From assembly GCA_963834685.1 (NCBI GenBank), contig CAWICW010000008.1:310001-374000 (forward strand): a stretch of 64,000 nucleotides of DNA. Direction: 5' to 3'. Below the pieces are notes generated by a model. It did not search any database. It was not told the DNA's origin and was given only the letters and a program-made list of their open reading frames with translations. Below are positions 43,309 through 51,984 of this stretch, in pieces (the first letter of the stretch is position 1; each line of letters starts with the position of its first letter). Made by a program: the position numbers and the translations under genes. Source of the stretch: Palsa-504 sp963834685 (GTDB lineage: Bacteria > Actinomycetota > Actinomycetes > Streptosporangiales > Streptosporangiaceae).

Positions 43309-44312
43309 CCGCCGCCCCGGCCGGCGCGCCGCCGCTGCTGACGATCGAGTCGGTCGACGTGACCCTCGGCCACGGCTGGCGGGCGAACCAGGTCCTGTCC
43401 GGCGTCGACCTCGGCATCTGGCCCGGCGAGATCGTGGGCCTGGTCGGCGAGACCGGCTCCGGGAAGACGACCCTGGCGCGCACCGTGGTCGGGCTGGTGA
43501 ACCCCAGGCGGGGCCGGGTCGTCCTCGACGGCCTGCCCATCTCCGCGCTGCGCCGGTCTGCCCGGCGGGCCGAGCGGCGCCGCGGGCACGTGCAGCTGGT
43601 GTTCCAGGACCCCCTGCGTTCGCTCGACCCGGACCTGACCGTGGCCGAGATCGTGGCCGAGGGGCTCAGGATCCGCGGTGATGCCGACCGCGACGAGATC
43701 CGGCGGCGGGTGACCGGCGCCCTGGAGAAGGTCGGCCTCGACGCCGCCGTGCTGGAGCGCACGCCGGGTCAGATCTCCGGCGGCCAGCGCCAGCGGGTGT
43801 CGATCGCCCGGGCGCTCGCCGTCGAACCCCGGCTGCTGATCTGCGATGAGCCGGTGAGTGCCCTGGACGCGTCCAGCCGGAACCACGTCCTGAGCCTGCT
43901 GCGCGAGCTGCGGGACTCCCTCGGGCTGCCGATCGTGATCATCTCCCACGACCTCAGCTCGCTGGCCGGCATCGCCGACCGCGTCGTCGTGCTCTACCGG
44001 GGCCGGATCGTCGAGGACGGACCGGTCGACCAGGTGTTCGCCGCGCCGCGGCACCCCTACACGGCCCTGCTCACGGCGTCCGCGCCGAGCGTCCGGCACG
44101 ACCGGCCGTTCTCCCCGCACCAGCTGCGCCGGGCCGGCTCCGGTCCGGCGCAGCCGGCCGGCCCGAGCGCCTGCGTGTTCGCGGCCCGCTGCCCGTTCGC
44201 CGCCGACGTCTGCGTGACCCAGCCTCCGCTGACGACGATCGGCGAACGGTGGAGCGTGACCTGCCACCGCCACGAGGAGTGGGGCGCCCTCGCCCAATCC
44301 GCAAACCCGTAA
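43305..44312 (+). CDS. ABC ATPase, OppF/DppF type
   Basis: 335 residues. Walker A GETGSGKTT, signature ISGGQRQRVSIARAL, Walker B LLICDEPVSALDAS, and the C-terminal CVFAARCPFAADVCV. Heterodimer partner of the preceding ATPase. The LLM gene follows 23 bases later, so the importer and two monooxygenases look like one transcript. Confidence 0.94.
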   Translation: MTAAPAGAPPLLTIESVDVTLGHGWRANQVLSGVDLGIWPGEIVGLVGETGSGKTTLARTVVGLVNPRRGRVVLDGLPISALRRSARRAERRRGHVQLVFQDPLRSLDPDLTVAEIVAEGLRIRGDADRDEIRRRVTGALEKVGLDAAVLERTPGQISGGQRQRVSIARALAVEPRLLICDEPVSALDASSRNHVLSLLRELRDSLGLPIVIISHDLSSLAGIADRVVVLYRGRIVEDGPVDQVFAAPRHPYTALLTASAPSVRHDRPFSPHQLRRAGSGPAQPAGPSACVFAARCPFAADVCVTQPPLTTIGERWSVTCHRHEEWGALAQSANP

Positions 44313-44335
44313 AACCCGTCAGGAAGGACCGCCCC

Positions 44336-45475
44336 ATGCCCGTTGAGTTCATCGGGATGATCAGTACCCGTGACCAATCCGAGATCCGGCGCTCCCGCGG
44401 GCCGGTCGTAGACCGCGACTACGTGCGGAGCTTCGCCCGGGCGCACGAGGACGCCGGATTCGACCGCGTACTCATCGGCTACGGTTCTTCCCAGCCCGAC
44501 GGGACCCAGGTGGCCGCGTACGCCGCAGCGCACACCGACCGGCTGAGCTTCCTGGTCGCCCACCGTCCCGGGTTCGTGGCGCCGACGCTCGCGGCCCGCA
44601 CGTTCGCGACCCTCGACCAGTTCGCGGCCGGACGGATCGCCGTGCACATCATCACCGGGGGCAGCGACGGCGAGCAGCGCCGGGACGGCGATCACCTGTC
44701 CAAGGACGAGCGCTACGACCGCACCGACGAGTATCTGGACATCCTCAAGCAGGCGTGGACGTCGGACGCGCCGTTCGGCTACCACGGCCGGTACTACCAG
44801 GTCGAGGACTTCCACGCCGACGTCCGTTCGCCACAGGAGCCGCGGATCCCGCTGTACTTCGGCGGCTCCTCGGAGGCGGCGTACCGGGTGGGCGGCAAGC
44901 ACGCCGACGTCTACGCCCTGTGGGGCGAGCCGCTGGCCGAGACCGCGGAGCAGATCGCCTCGGTGCGTGCCGCCGCCGCAGCGGCAGGCCGTGACACGGC
45001 CCCGAGAATCAGCGTTTCGTTCCGTCCAATTCTTGGTCCGACCGAGGAACTGGCGTGGGAGAGGGCCCACCAGATCCTCGCCACGACGCGGGCGAACATC
45101 GAGGAATTTCGCGGTCAGTGGCGCCGGCCGACCGGAGGTCTCGGCGGCGCGCACCCGCAGAACCGAGGCTCCCAGCGCCTGCTGGCCGCGGCGGCCAAGG
45201 GTGAGCTGCACGACCGGGCGCTGTGGACGCCGCTGGCCGCCGCCACCGGCGCCGCCGGGAACTCCACCGCGCTGGTCGGGACGCCGGAGGTCGTGGCCCA
45301 GGCCCTGCTCGACTACGTGGGCATCGGGGTGACCACCCTGCTCATCCGCGGCTACGACCCCTACGACGACGCCATCGACTACGGCCGGCACCTGCTGCCG
45401 CTGGTCCGCGAGGAAGCCAGCCGCCGTGACCGGTACCGGGCGCCCGCGGCGGTACCCGCGGGCGCCGGCGAGTAA
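44336..45475 (+). CDS. LLM alkanesulfonate monooxygenase-like (SsuD group)
   Basis: 379 residues, paralogue of the gene at 35.5-36.6 kb: MPVEFIGMISTRDQSEI, ARAHEDAGFDRVLIGYGSSQ, LVAHRPGFVAPTLAARTFAT, VHIITGGSDGEQRRDGDHLS, YFGGSSEAAYRVGGKHADVY, GAAGNSTALVGTPEVVAQAL. It would use FMNH2 and O2 to convert an imported sulfonate to aldehyde plus sulfite. ATG 44336 follows AGGAAGGAC. Direct linkage to the ABC importer suggests the imported ligand is its substrate; this is inference. Confidence 0.92.
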   Translation: MPVEFIGMISTRDQSEIRRSRGPVVDRDYVRSFARAHEDAGFDRVLIGYGSSQPDGTQVAAYAAAHTDRLSFLVAHRPGFVAPTLAARTFATLDQFAAGRIAVHIITGGSDGEQRRDGDHLSKDERYDRTDEYLDILKQAWTSDAPFGYHGRYYQVEDFHADVRSPQEPRIPLYFGGSSEAAYRVGGKHADVYALWGEPLAETAEQIASVRAAAAAAGRDTAPRISVSFRPILGPTEELAWERAHQILATTRANIEEFRGQWRRPTGGLGGAHPQNRGSQRLLAAAAKGELHDRALWTPLAAATGAAGNSTALVGTPEVVAQALLDYVGIGVTTLLIRGYDPYDDAIDYGRHLLPLVREEASRRDRYRAPAAVPAGAGE

Positions 45476-45492
45476 GACGGAGGACAACCAGC

Positions 45493-46854
45493 ATGAACTA
45501 CCGACAGCTCAAGCTCGGGGCCGTGATCATGGGCGCGGGCGGCCCGGGCCACCACTACCTGTGGCTCGATCCCGAGATCCCCGGCGACGCCAGCGTGAAT
45601 ATCAACTGGTACATCGAGCAGGCCCGGCTGGCCGAGGCGGCCAAGTTCGACCTCATCTTCATCGTCGACAGCCAGTTCATCACCGCCGACTCCCCGCCGC
45701 ACTACCTGAACCGCCTCGAGCCGATGACGCTGCTGTCGGCCCTGGCCGTCAGCACCCGGCACCTCGGCCTGGTGGCCACGATGACGACCTCCTACAACGA
45801 CCCGTTCAACGTCGCGCGGCGGCTGGCCTCGCTGGAGCTCATCAGCGGCGGCCGGGCCGGCTGGAACGTCGTGACCAGCGGCGACGCGGGCGCGGCGGGT
45901 AACTTCAGCCGCGAGGAGCACTACGACTACGACACGCGCTACGCCCGGGGCCTGGAGTTCGTGCGGGTGGCCCAGGGCCTGTGGGACTCCTACGAGCAGG
46001 ACGCGTTCCCGCGCGACCGCCGGACGCGCACGTTCCTGGACCCCTCCAGGCAGCACGCGCTGCACCACAAGGGCGAGCACTTCTCGGTGGCGGGCCCGCT
46101 CAACGTCTCGCGCTCCCCGCAGGGACAGCCGGTCATCTTCCAGGCCGGCGACTCCGAGCAGGGCCGTGACCTCGGTGCCGCCATCGGCGAGGGGATCTTC
46201 ACCCACGCCGCGTCGATCGAGGCGGGCCAGGCCTTCTACCGCGACATCAAGTCCCGGGCCGCGGCCAAGGGCCGCGACCCCGACCATATCGTCGTGATGC
46301 CGGGCATCACCGTGTTCGTCGGCGACACCGACGAGCAGGCCCGGGAGATCGAGCGCGAGCTGCAGCTGGCGGACCAGGACTTCGATCGCTCGCTCGCCGA
46401 GCTCGGCCGCCCGTTCGCCTGGCACGACTTCCGGCGCTACGACCTCGACGCGCCGTTCCCCGACGTCCTGCACGTGGCCGAGCGGGGGTTCCGCACCCAG
46501 GCAGAGAAGATCGTCAAACTGGCCCGGGACCATGACTTCACGCTGCGGCAGACCGTGGAGTTCCTGTCCGCGCCGAAGCCGACGCCGTTCACCGGCTCCC
46601 CGCAGACGGTCGCGGACATCCTTCAGCGCTGGTTCTCCGAGCGCGCCCTGGACGGGGCCAACATCCATATCGGGCACCCCGCCCAGTTCCGCCGGTTCCT
46701 CGACGAGGTGGTTCCCATCCTGCGCGAGCGCGGCGTGGTCCGCGCCGAGTACGAGGCCGGCACGCTGCGCGGGAACCTGGGCCTCCCGGTTCCGGAGAAC
46801 CGGCATACCCGGGCCCGCCGCGCCGCCAGCCAGGAGCTTGCGGCGCGCAGCTGA
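45493..46854 (+). CDS. LLM flavin monooxygenase, NtaA/SnaA/DszA family
   Basis: 453 residues. Signatures: LKLGAVIMGAGGPGHHYLWL, FDLIFIVDSQFITADSPPHY, ISGGRAGWNVVTSGDAGAAG then NFSREEHYDYDTRYARGLEF, SPQGQPVIFQAGDSEQGRDL, and a C-terminal FRRFLDEVVPILRERGVVRA. It follows the SsuD-like gene by 17 bases with AGACGGAGG upstream. Converges on the CoA-binding protein gene 24 bases away. Pairing of an SsuD-type and a DszA-type enzyme suggests two consecutive oxidations. Confidence 0.92.
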   Translation: MNYRQLKLGAVIMGAGGPGHHYLWLDPEIPGDASVNINWYIEQARLAEAAKFDLIFIVDSQFITADSPPHYLNRLEPMTLLSALAVSTRHLGLVATMTTSYNDPFNVARRLASLELISGGRAGWNVVTSGDAGAAGNFSREEHYDYDTRYARGLEFVRVAQGLWDSYEQDAFPRDRRTRTFLDPSRQHALHHKGEHFSVAGPLNVSRSPQGQPVIFQAGDSEQGRDLGAAIGEGIFTHAASIEAGQAFYRDIKSRAAAKGRDPDHIVVMPGITVFVGDTDEQAREIERELQLADQDFDRSLAELGRPFAWHDFRRYDLDAPFPDVLHVAERGFRTQAEKIVKLARDHDFTLRQTVEFLSAPKPTPFTGSPQTVADILQRWFSERALDGANIHIGHPAQFRRFLDEVVPILRERGVVRAEYEAGTLRGNLGLPVPENRHTRARRAASQELAARS

Positions 46855-46878
46855 CCGAGACTTCCCGGGCCTGGTCGG

Positions 46879-47361
46879 CTACTGGAGCCCGGCGCGAACG
46901 GACGTGATGCGCTGGGTGTTGAAGCCGAGCCAGTGCATCCGGCCCACGTAGCGCGCGTGCTCAACCTTGAGACAGCGGTCCATGATCACCGTCACGCCAC
47001 CCTCCTCGGCGATCCGCGCGCCCTCTTCGTTGATCACGCCGAACTGGCACCAGAGGGCGCCCGCGTGGATCGCCACGGCCTCCCGCGCGATCCCTGGCAG
47101 CGCGTCCGGCGTGCGGAAGACGTCCACGATGTCCACCGGCTCGGGTACGTCCAGCAGGCTCGCGTAGCACTTCTGTCCGAGGATCTCGGTCTCGCGGGGA
47201 TTCACCGGGATCACGCGGTAGCCGTGCCGCCTGAGGTAGTAGCCGACGAAGTAGCTGGCCCGCAGCTCGTTGTTCGACAAGCCCACGATCGCGATCGTGC
47301 TGGCGTTATGCAGCACGCGCTGGATCGTCAGCGGATCCTGGTACCGCGCGAGATCGCTCAT
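46879..47361 (-). CDS. CoA-binding (YccU-type) Rossmann protein
   Basis: 160 residues. CoA_binding_2 pattern: TIAIVGLSNNELRASYFVGY, GYRVIPVNPRETEILGQKCY, VDIVDVFRTPDALPGIAREA and a terminal VIMDRCLKVEHARY. The family binds CoA and has no assigned chemistry. Start codon overlaps the stop of metY by four bases, so it is the third gene of metX-metY-yccU. Clustering with methionine genes recurs in bacteria and hints at a role in acetyl-CoA or sulfur metabolism. Confidence 0.9.
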   Translation of the reverse strand: MSDLARYQDPLTIQRVLHNASTIAIVGLSNNELRASYFVGYYLRRHGYRVIPVNPRETEILGQKCYASLLDVPEPVDIVDVFRTPDALPGIAREAVAIHAGALWCQFGVINEEGARIAEEGGVTVIMDRCLKVEHARYVGRMHWLGFNTQRITSVRAGLQ

Positions 47362-48710
47362 GGGATCGCTACCTTCTTTCCCGCGGTCGCGGCGACGAGC
47401 GCGAAACCCTGCTCCAGATCCCAGATCAGGTCCGCGACGGACTCGGTGCCGACCGACAATCGCACCGTCCCCGGCCCGACGCCGGCCGCCCGCAGCTCGT
47501 CGTCGCCCAGTTGGCGGTGCGTCGTGCTAGCGGGGTGGATGATCAGGCTCTTCGCGTCGCCGACGTTCGCCAGGTGAGACCAGAGGGTCACGCCCCGGAT
47601 GAGGTCCTGCCCGCCGTCCCGGCCGCCGGCGCAGTCGAACGAGAACACCGCGCCGGCCCCGCGCGGCAGGTACTTCTCCACCAGCGGCCGGTACCTGCTC
47701 GAAGGCAGGCCGGGGTAGCTCACGTTGGACGCCAGCTCGTGAGACTCGAGGAACTCCGCGACCGCCATCGCGTTACCGACGTGGCGTTCCATCCGCAGCG
47801 ACAGCGTCTCGAGCCCCTGCAGGAACAGGAACGCGTTGAACGGCGAGAGCGCCGCGCCCAGGTCGCGCAGGGTCTCGGCCCGGAGCTTCATCAGGTAGCC
47901 GTACGTCCCGAACGTCTCGTGGAACTGCAGGCCATGATAGGCAGGCGATGGCTCCGCGACCACGGGAAACCGCCCGTTGGACCAGTTGAACGTGCCCGCC
48001 TCCACGACCACCCCGCCGATGCTCGTGCCATGGCCGCCGATGAACTTGGTCGCCGAGTGGATCACGATGTCGGCACCCCATTCGATCGGGCGGCACAGGT
48101 ACGGCGTCGCGAACGTGTTGTCCACGATGAGCGGCAGCTCATGGGAATGCGCGATGGCCGCCACGGTCTCGATGTCCAGCACGTTCCCGGCCGGGTTGCC
48201 GATCGTCTCGCCGAAGAACGCCTTCGTGTTCGGGCGGACCGCCTGCCGCCACGCGTCCGGATCGTCGGGGTCGACCCAGGTCAGCTCGACGTTCATCTTG
48301 CGCAGCCAGTGCTTGAACTGGTTCACCGTCCCGCCGTACAGCGCCGCGGACGAAACGACGTGGTCGCCCGGCTGCAGCAGCGTGAAGAGCGCGCCGGCCT
48401 GCGCGGCGATCCCGCTGGCGAACGCCACCCCGCCCGCGCCGCCCTCGAGGTTCGCCACCCGCTCCTCGAACACCGCGACGGTCGGGTTCATGATGCGCGA
48501 GTACGTGTTCCCGTACTCCTGCAGGTTGAAGTACGCCGCCGCTGATTCCGGATCCTCGAACACGTAGCTGGTCGTCTGGAAGATCGGCACCGCACGGGCA
48601 CCCGTGTTCGGGTCGGGCCGCTGCCCGGCGTGCAGCTGTCGGGTCTCGAATCCGAACGCGCGGCCCTGTTCGACAGGCGGAGCCTCGGCACGAGAGCCAT
48701 TGTCGGTCAT
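47358..48710 (-). CDS. metY: O-acetylhomoserine aminocarboxypropyltransferase (sulfhydrylase)
   Basis: 450-residue PLP enzyme of the Cys/Met metabolism family. Family start FETRQLHAGQRPDPNTGARA then VPIFQTTSYVFED. The cofactor Lys222 sits in SATKFIGGHGTS, and GVAFASGIAAQAGALF, LPLIVDNTFATPYLCRPIEW and VGTESVADLIWDLEQGF are typical. Length and the TTSYVFED motif favour MetY (sulfide to homocysteine) over cystathionine gamma-synthase. It lies 16 bases after metX. This is the point where sulfide released or reduced from organosulfur enters amino acids. Confidence 0.95.
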   Translation of the reverse strand: MTDNGSRAEAPPVEQGRAFGFETRQLHAGQRPDPNTGARAVPIFQTTSYVFEDPESAAAYFNLQEYGNTYSRIMNPTVAVFEERVANLEGGAGGVAFASGIAAQAGALFTLLQPGDHVVSSAALYGGTVNQFKHWLRKMNVELTWVDPDDPDAWRQAVRPNTKAFFGETIGNPAGNVLDIETVAAIAHSHELPLIVDNTFATPYLCRPIEWGADIVIHSATKFIGGHGTSIGGVVVEAGTFNWSNGRFPVVAEPSPAYHGLQFHETFGTYGYLMKLRAETLRDLGAALSPFNAFLFLQGLETLSLRMERHVGNAMAVAEFLESHELASNVSYPGLPSSRYRPLVEKYLPRGAGAVFSFDCAGGRDGGQDLIRGVTLWSHLANVGDAKSLIIHPASTTHRQLGDDELRAAGVGPGTVRLSVGTESVADLIWDLEQGFALVAATAGKKVAIP

Positions 48711-48726
48711 GCAGGCCTCCTTGACG

Positions 48727-49992
48727 TCACCCGTGGGCCCGGCCTTCGGCCAGGCTGTGTTCGCTCAAGAACTGGCGGATGATGGGGATCTGGCGCGCTT
48801 CCTCAAGCAGGAAGCAGTCGTGGCCGTACGGCGCCTCGATCACATGGGACTCGACCGGCTTGCCGAGCGCGCGAAGCGCGTCGGCGACCTCCCGCGACGC
48901 GGACGGCGGGTACAGCCAGTCGGAGCTGAACGCGATCAGCAGGGTCCGCGCGCAAACGCCGTCCAGGGCCCGCACGAGCGATCCGCCGCCGTACTGCCGC
49001 GCGAGATCGAAGTAGGTCAGCGCGCGCGACAGGTAGAGATACGTGTTGGCGTCGAAGCGCCTGACGAACGAGTCGGCCTGGTGGCGCAGGTAGCTCTCGA
49101 CCTCGAACTCCGGCTCGGTGATCGTGTAGCGGATATCGTCGGCGAATTGCAGCCGCCGGCCGAACTTGTCGTCCAGCGCCAGCGCGGACAGGTACGTGAT
49201 GTGGCCGACCATCCGCGCCACCCCCATGCCGCCGTCGGGCGCGCGGCCGGTGCCGTAGTAGCGACCGCCCTGCCAGGCCGGATCGCGCATGATCGCGTCA
49301 CGCGCGATTGAGTTCCAGGCCACGCCCTGCGGGTGCAGGGCGTGCGTGCTGGCGATCGCGACGACGGTATCGACCTGATCGGGAAACAGGATCGCCCACT
49401 CGAACGCCTGCATCCCGCCGAGCGAGCCGCCGGCGACCGCCGCCAGTCGCTCAATGCCGAGCGCGTCCAGGAACGCGCGTTCGGTCCGCACCATGTCCGC
49501 GACCGTGATCACGGGAAAGTCCGGCCCGTACGGCTGGCCCGTCGCGGGGCTGACCGACGACGGCCCCGTCGTCCCCCGGCAGCCGCCGAGCAGGTTCGTG
49601 GAGACGACGAAGAAGCGGTCGGTGTCGAACGCCTTGCCGGGGCCGATCATCCCGTCCCACCAGCCGAGCCCCTTGCCGGTCACGCCGTCACGATCCTCGG
49701 CCGCGAAACCGTCGCGGGTGCTCTCTGCGGGCGGCGTCTTCGCGAAACCCGCCGCATGGGCGTCGCCGCTGAGCGCGTGGCACACCAGGATGACGTTGTC
49801 GCGCCGGGGTGAGAGGGCGCCGTAGGTCTCATACGCTATACGAACCGGGTGCAGGTCCCGCCCGCAGTCGAGCCGGACCGGCTCCGGCAGGTCGAGGTAC
49901 CGCGTTTCGGCCGTGCCGACACTGCCGGCCGTGCCGGCACTGCGGGCTTGGCCGGCGGGGCCGGCCGCGAGCGTCGAGGCTGGCTCCGCCAT
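48727..49992 (-). CDS. metX: Homoserine O-acetyltransferase
   Basis: 421-residue alpha/beta hydrolase fold acyltransferase. Nucleophile Ser190 in AVAGGSLGGMQAFEWA, C-terminal His391 in APYGHDCFLLEE; the family markers CHALSGDAHAAG and GWWDGMIGPGKAFDTDRFFV are intact. It acetylates homoserine to make the substrate of MetY. ATG 49992 is preferred over an upstream TTG because TAAGAT lies seven bases upstream with a TTGACA further on, which would make the transcript nearly leaderless. The first 30 residues are Ala/Gly/Thr-rich and probably disordered. Confidence 0.95.
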   Translation of the reverse strand: MAEPASTLAAGPAGQARSAGTAGSVGTAETRYLDLPEPVRLDCGRDLHPVRIAYETYGALSPRRDNVILVCHALSGDAHAAGFAKTPPAESTRDGFAAEDRDGVTGKGLGWWDGMIGPGKAFDTDRFFVVSTNLLGGCRGTTGPSSVSPATGQPYGPDFPVITVADMVRTERAFLDALGIERLAAVAGGSLGGMQAFEWAILFPDQVDTVVAIASTHALHPQGVAWNSIARDAIMRDPAWQGGRYYGTGRAPDGGMGVARMVGHITYLSALALDDKFGRRLQFADDIRYTITEPEFEVESYLRHQADSFVRRFDANTYLYLSRALTYFDLARQYGGGSLVRALDGVCARTLLIAFSSDWLYPPSASREVADALRALGKPVESHVIEAPYGHDCFLLEEARQIPIIRQFLSEHSLAEGRAHG

Positions 49993-49998
49993 GCGGGC

Positions 49999-50031
49999 TA
50001 TCTTAGCTGGTCGCGGCTGGTGTATTGTCAA
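49999..50031 (-). promoter_or_regulatory. Promoter of metX (near-leaderless)
   Basis: On the minus strand TTGACA (50031-50026) and TAAGAT (about 50005-50000) flank a 20-base spacer, longer than ideal, and TAAGAT ends seven bases before ATG 49992. No SAM or T-box riboswitch fold is seen in the gap to the divergent osmC-like gene. Confidence 0.4.
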
Positions 50032-50080
50032 TCATCTCCATCGGAATGCTGGAGAAGTAGGCGAAAGGGAACCATACGAC

Positions 50081-50629
50081 ATGACCACGGTCACCAACGG
50101 CGTCAACGTGCAGGCACTGCTGGACGCGCGCGAGGTGCTCAAGGGCGCGCCCGAAGCCGCCCAGTTCACCTGGCGGGCGTCCGCCAAGTGGCAGAGCGGC
50201 GTCCACAGCACGATCAAGGTCCAGAGCTTCTTCGGCCTCGGGGAGGAGCAGAGCCACAAGGAAGAGTGGTCGTTCGAAGCCGACCACCCCGAGGTCTTCG
50301 CGGCCGAGGACAACGGCATCACGCCGATCGAATACCTCCTCGTCGGCCTGGCGAGCTGCCTGACGGGGGGTATCGCGTCCGTCGCGGAGAACCGGGGCAT
50401 CCAGCTGCGCTCGGTCGAGTCCGTGGTCGAGGGCGGGCACGACATCCGCGGGATCCTCGGTGCCGACAGCGACGTCCGCAACGGCTACAACGACATCAAG
50501 GTGACGTTCACCATCGACGCGGACGCGTCGCGGGAGGACATCGAGGCGCTGGTGGCCCAGTCCCAGAAGCGCTCCGCCGTGTACGACGCGCTGACGAACC
50601 CGACAAACGTCACCGTCGAAGTCGTCTGA
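50081..50629 (+). CDS. OsmC-family protein lacking second cysteine
   Basis: 182 residues. OsmC core with Cys93 in VGLASCLTGGIASVAENRGI. The second, resolving cysteine region reads AQSQKRSAVYDALTNPTNV, with Ser or Ala where Cys is usual. It may therefore act as a 1-Cys peroxidase or thiol binder rather than a classical Ohr. ATG 50081 follows AAAGGGAACC. Divergent from metX and 16 bases before the FAD oxidoreductase reading frame, with which it is probably co-transcribed. Confidence 0.88.
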   Translation: MTTVTNGVNVQALLDAREVLKGAPEAAQFTWRASAKWQSGVHSTIKVQSFFGLGEEQSHKEEWSFEADHPEVFAAEDNGITPIEYLLVGLASCLTGGIASVAENRGIQLRSVESVVEGGHDIRGILGADSDVRNGYNDIKVTFTIDADASREDIEALVAQSQKRSAVYDALTNPTNVTVEVV

Positions 50630-50645
50630 GGGTTTTGGGGTCCAC

Positions 50646-51887
50646 GTCATCGAGCGCGTTACCACGGTCGTCATCGGCGCGGGGCACGCGGGCCTGGCCG
50701 CGAGCTACTTCCTCGGTGACCGGTCGATCGATCACGTCGTGCTCGAGCGCGGCGAGGTGGCGAATTCCTGGCGGCGCGAACGGTGGGACTCTCTGCGGCT
50801 GCTCACCCCCAACTGGCAGAGCCGCCTGCCGGGCCAGCGCTACGAAGGCCCGGATCCCGACGGCTACATGACGATGGGGGAAGTGACCGAGTTCATCGAG
50901 CGCTTCGCCGTGGTCTCGCGCGCTCCCGTCCGGGCCGGCACCGACGTCACCTCGGTGCGCCGCGCCGACGACGGATACCGCGTGACCACGAGCCAGGGCG
51001 TGATCGGCTGCCGGGCCGTGGTCATCGCGAGCGGTGCCTGCAATCAGCCCTCGGTGCCGGCGTTCGCTACGGCGGTGCCGGAATCGGTCGAGCAGCTGAC
51101 GACGTTCGACTATCGCGACCCGGCCAAGCTCCCGGACGGCGGCGTGCTCGTGGTGGGAGCGTCGGCGACCGGCGTGCAGCTGGCCGCCGAGCTGCAGCGG
51201 TCGGGCCGGCCGGTGACCCTCTCGGTGGGCGAGCACGTGCGGCTGCCACGCACGTACCGCGGACGCGACGTGCTGTGGTGGATGGACGCGTCGGGCGTGT
51301 GGGACCAGCGGTACGACGAGGTCGAGGACCTCACCCGGGCCCGGCGGCTGCCCTCGCCACAGCTCGTCGGGACACCAGCGCGGACGACGCTCGATCTCAA
51401 CGCGCTCACCTCGATGGGCGTCGAGCTGGTGGGCCGCTGGGGGGCGGTGCGTGACGGCCGCGCGCTGTTCTCCGGCGGCCTGCGCAACATGTTCTCGCTC
51501 GCGGACCTCAAGATGCGGCGCCTGCTGGACACGTTCGACGAGTGGGCCCGGGCGAACGGGCGTGACGGTGAGGTCGGCCCGCCCGAGCGCTTCGAGCCGA
51601 CGCGCGTGCCCTCCTCCGCGCGGTTGCAGCTCGACCTGGGCAGCGGCGAGATCCGCGCGGTCGTGTGGGCGACGGGCTTCCGGCCCGACTACGGGTGGCT
51701 CGACGTGCCCGTGGTCGACGCGAAGGGCCGGCTGAACCACGAGGGCGGCGTGGTCGACAGCCCGGGACTGTACGCGCTGGGTCTGCCCGTGCTGCGCCGG
51801 CGTAAGTCCTCGTTCATCTACGGCATCGAGGACGACGCGCGTGAGGTGATCGATCACCTCACGCGGGACCTGGCCGTGCGCCGGTGA
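50646..51887 (+). CDS. FAD-dependent oxidoreductase (MSMEG_0569-like), start codon unclear
   Basis: About 413 residues of the flavin-monooxygenase-like group: TVVIGAGHAGLAASYFLGD at the FAD site, SWRRERWDSLRLLTPNWQS, a second dinucleotide fold GVLVVGASATGVQLAAELQR and VWATGFRPDYGWLD. The first canonical start in frame is GTG 50739, which would delete the GAGHAG loop. Coding similarity begins at or near 50646, where only GTC (50646) or ATC (50649) is available after GAGGG. Either a start mutation or noncanonical initiation is implied. Family members act on small amine or thiol compounds. Placed after osmC-like. Confidence 0.82.
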   Translation, partial: VIERVTTVVIGAGHAGLAASYFLGDRSIDHVVLERGEVANSWRRERWDSLRLLTPNWQSRLPGQRYEGPDPDGYMTMGEVTEFIERFAVVSRAPVRAGTDVTSVRRADDGYRVTTSQGVIGCRAVVIASGACNQPSVPAFATAVPESVEQLTTFDYRDPAKLPDGGVLVVGASATGVQLAAELQRSGRPVTLSVGEHVRLPRTYRGRDVLWWMDASGVWDQRYDEVEDLTRARRLPSPQLVGTPARTTLDLNALTSMGVELVGRWGAVRDGRALFSGGLRNMFSLADLKMRRLLDTFDEWARANGRDGEVGPPERFEPTRVPSSARLQLDLGSGEIRAVVWATGFRPDYGWLDVPVVDAKGRLNHEGGVVDSPGLYALGLPVLRRRKSSFIYGIEDDAREVIDHLTRDLAVRR

Positions 51888-51927
51888 TCTTGACCATTCC
51901 CGGCCAGTGGAACCGATGCTCGTTCCG

Positions 51928-51938
51928 AAAAAAAAAAA
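51928..51938 (+). repeat. Run of eleven adenines
   Basis: An A11 tract, then GAAAA, in very GC-rich DNA just upstream of the FMN reductase. It may be a promoter UP-like or nucleosome-free-type spacer element or simply an error-prone homopolymer. Confidence 0.5.
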
Positions 51939-51984
51939 GAAAATCAACCCAGCGCCCGCTCATCCGAATCCGGAGGTCGACGTC

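Noticed and set aside
49993..50080. SAM or T-box riboswitch upstream of metX
   Set aside because: The gap is under 90 bases, the predicted metX transcript has almost no leader, and no riboswitch-like stems are visible.
51913..51938. GGAAC-N8-GTTCC hairpin followed by an A run as a terminator
   Set aside because: On the plus strand the stem is followed by A, not T; on the minus strand the T run precedes the stem. Neither orientation is an intrinsic terminator.
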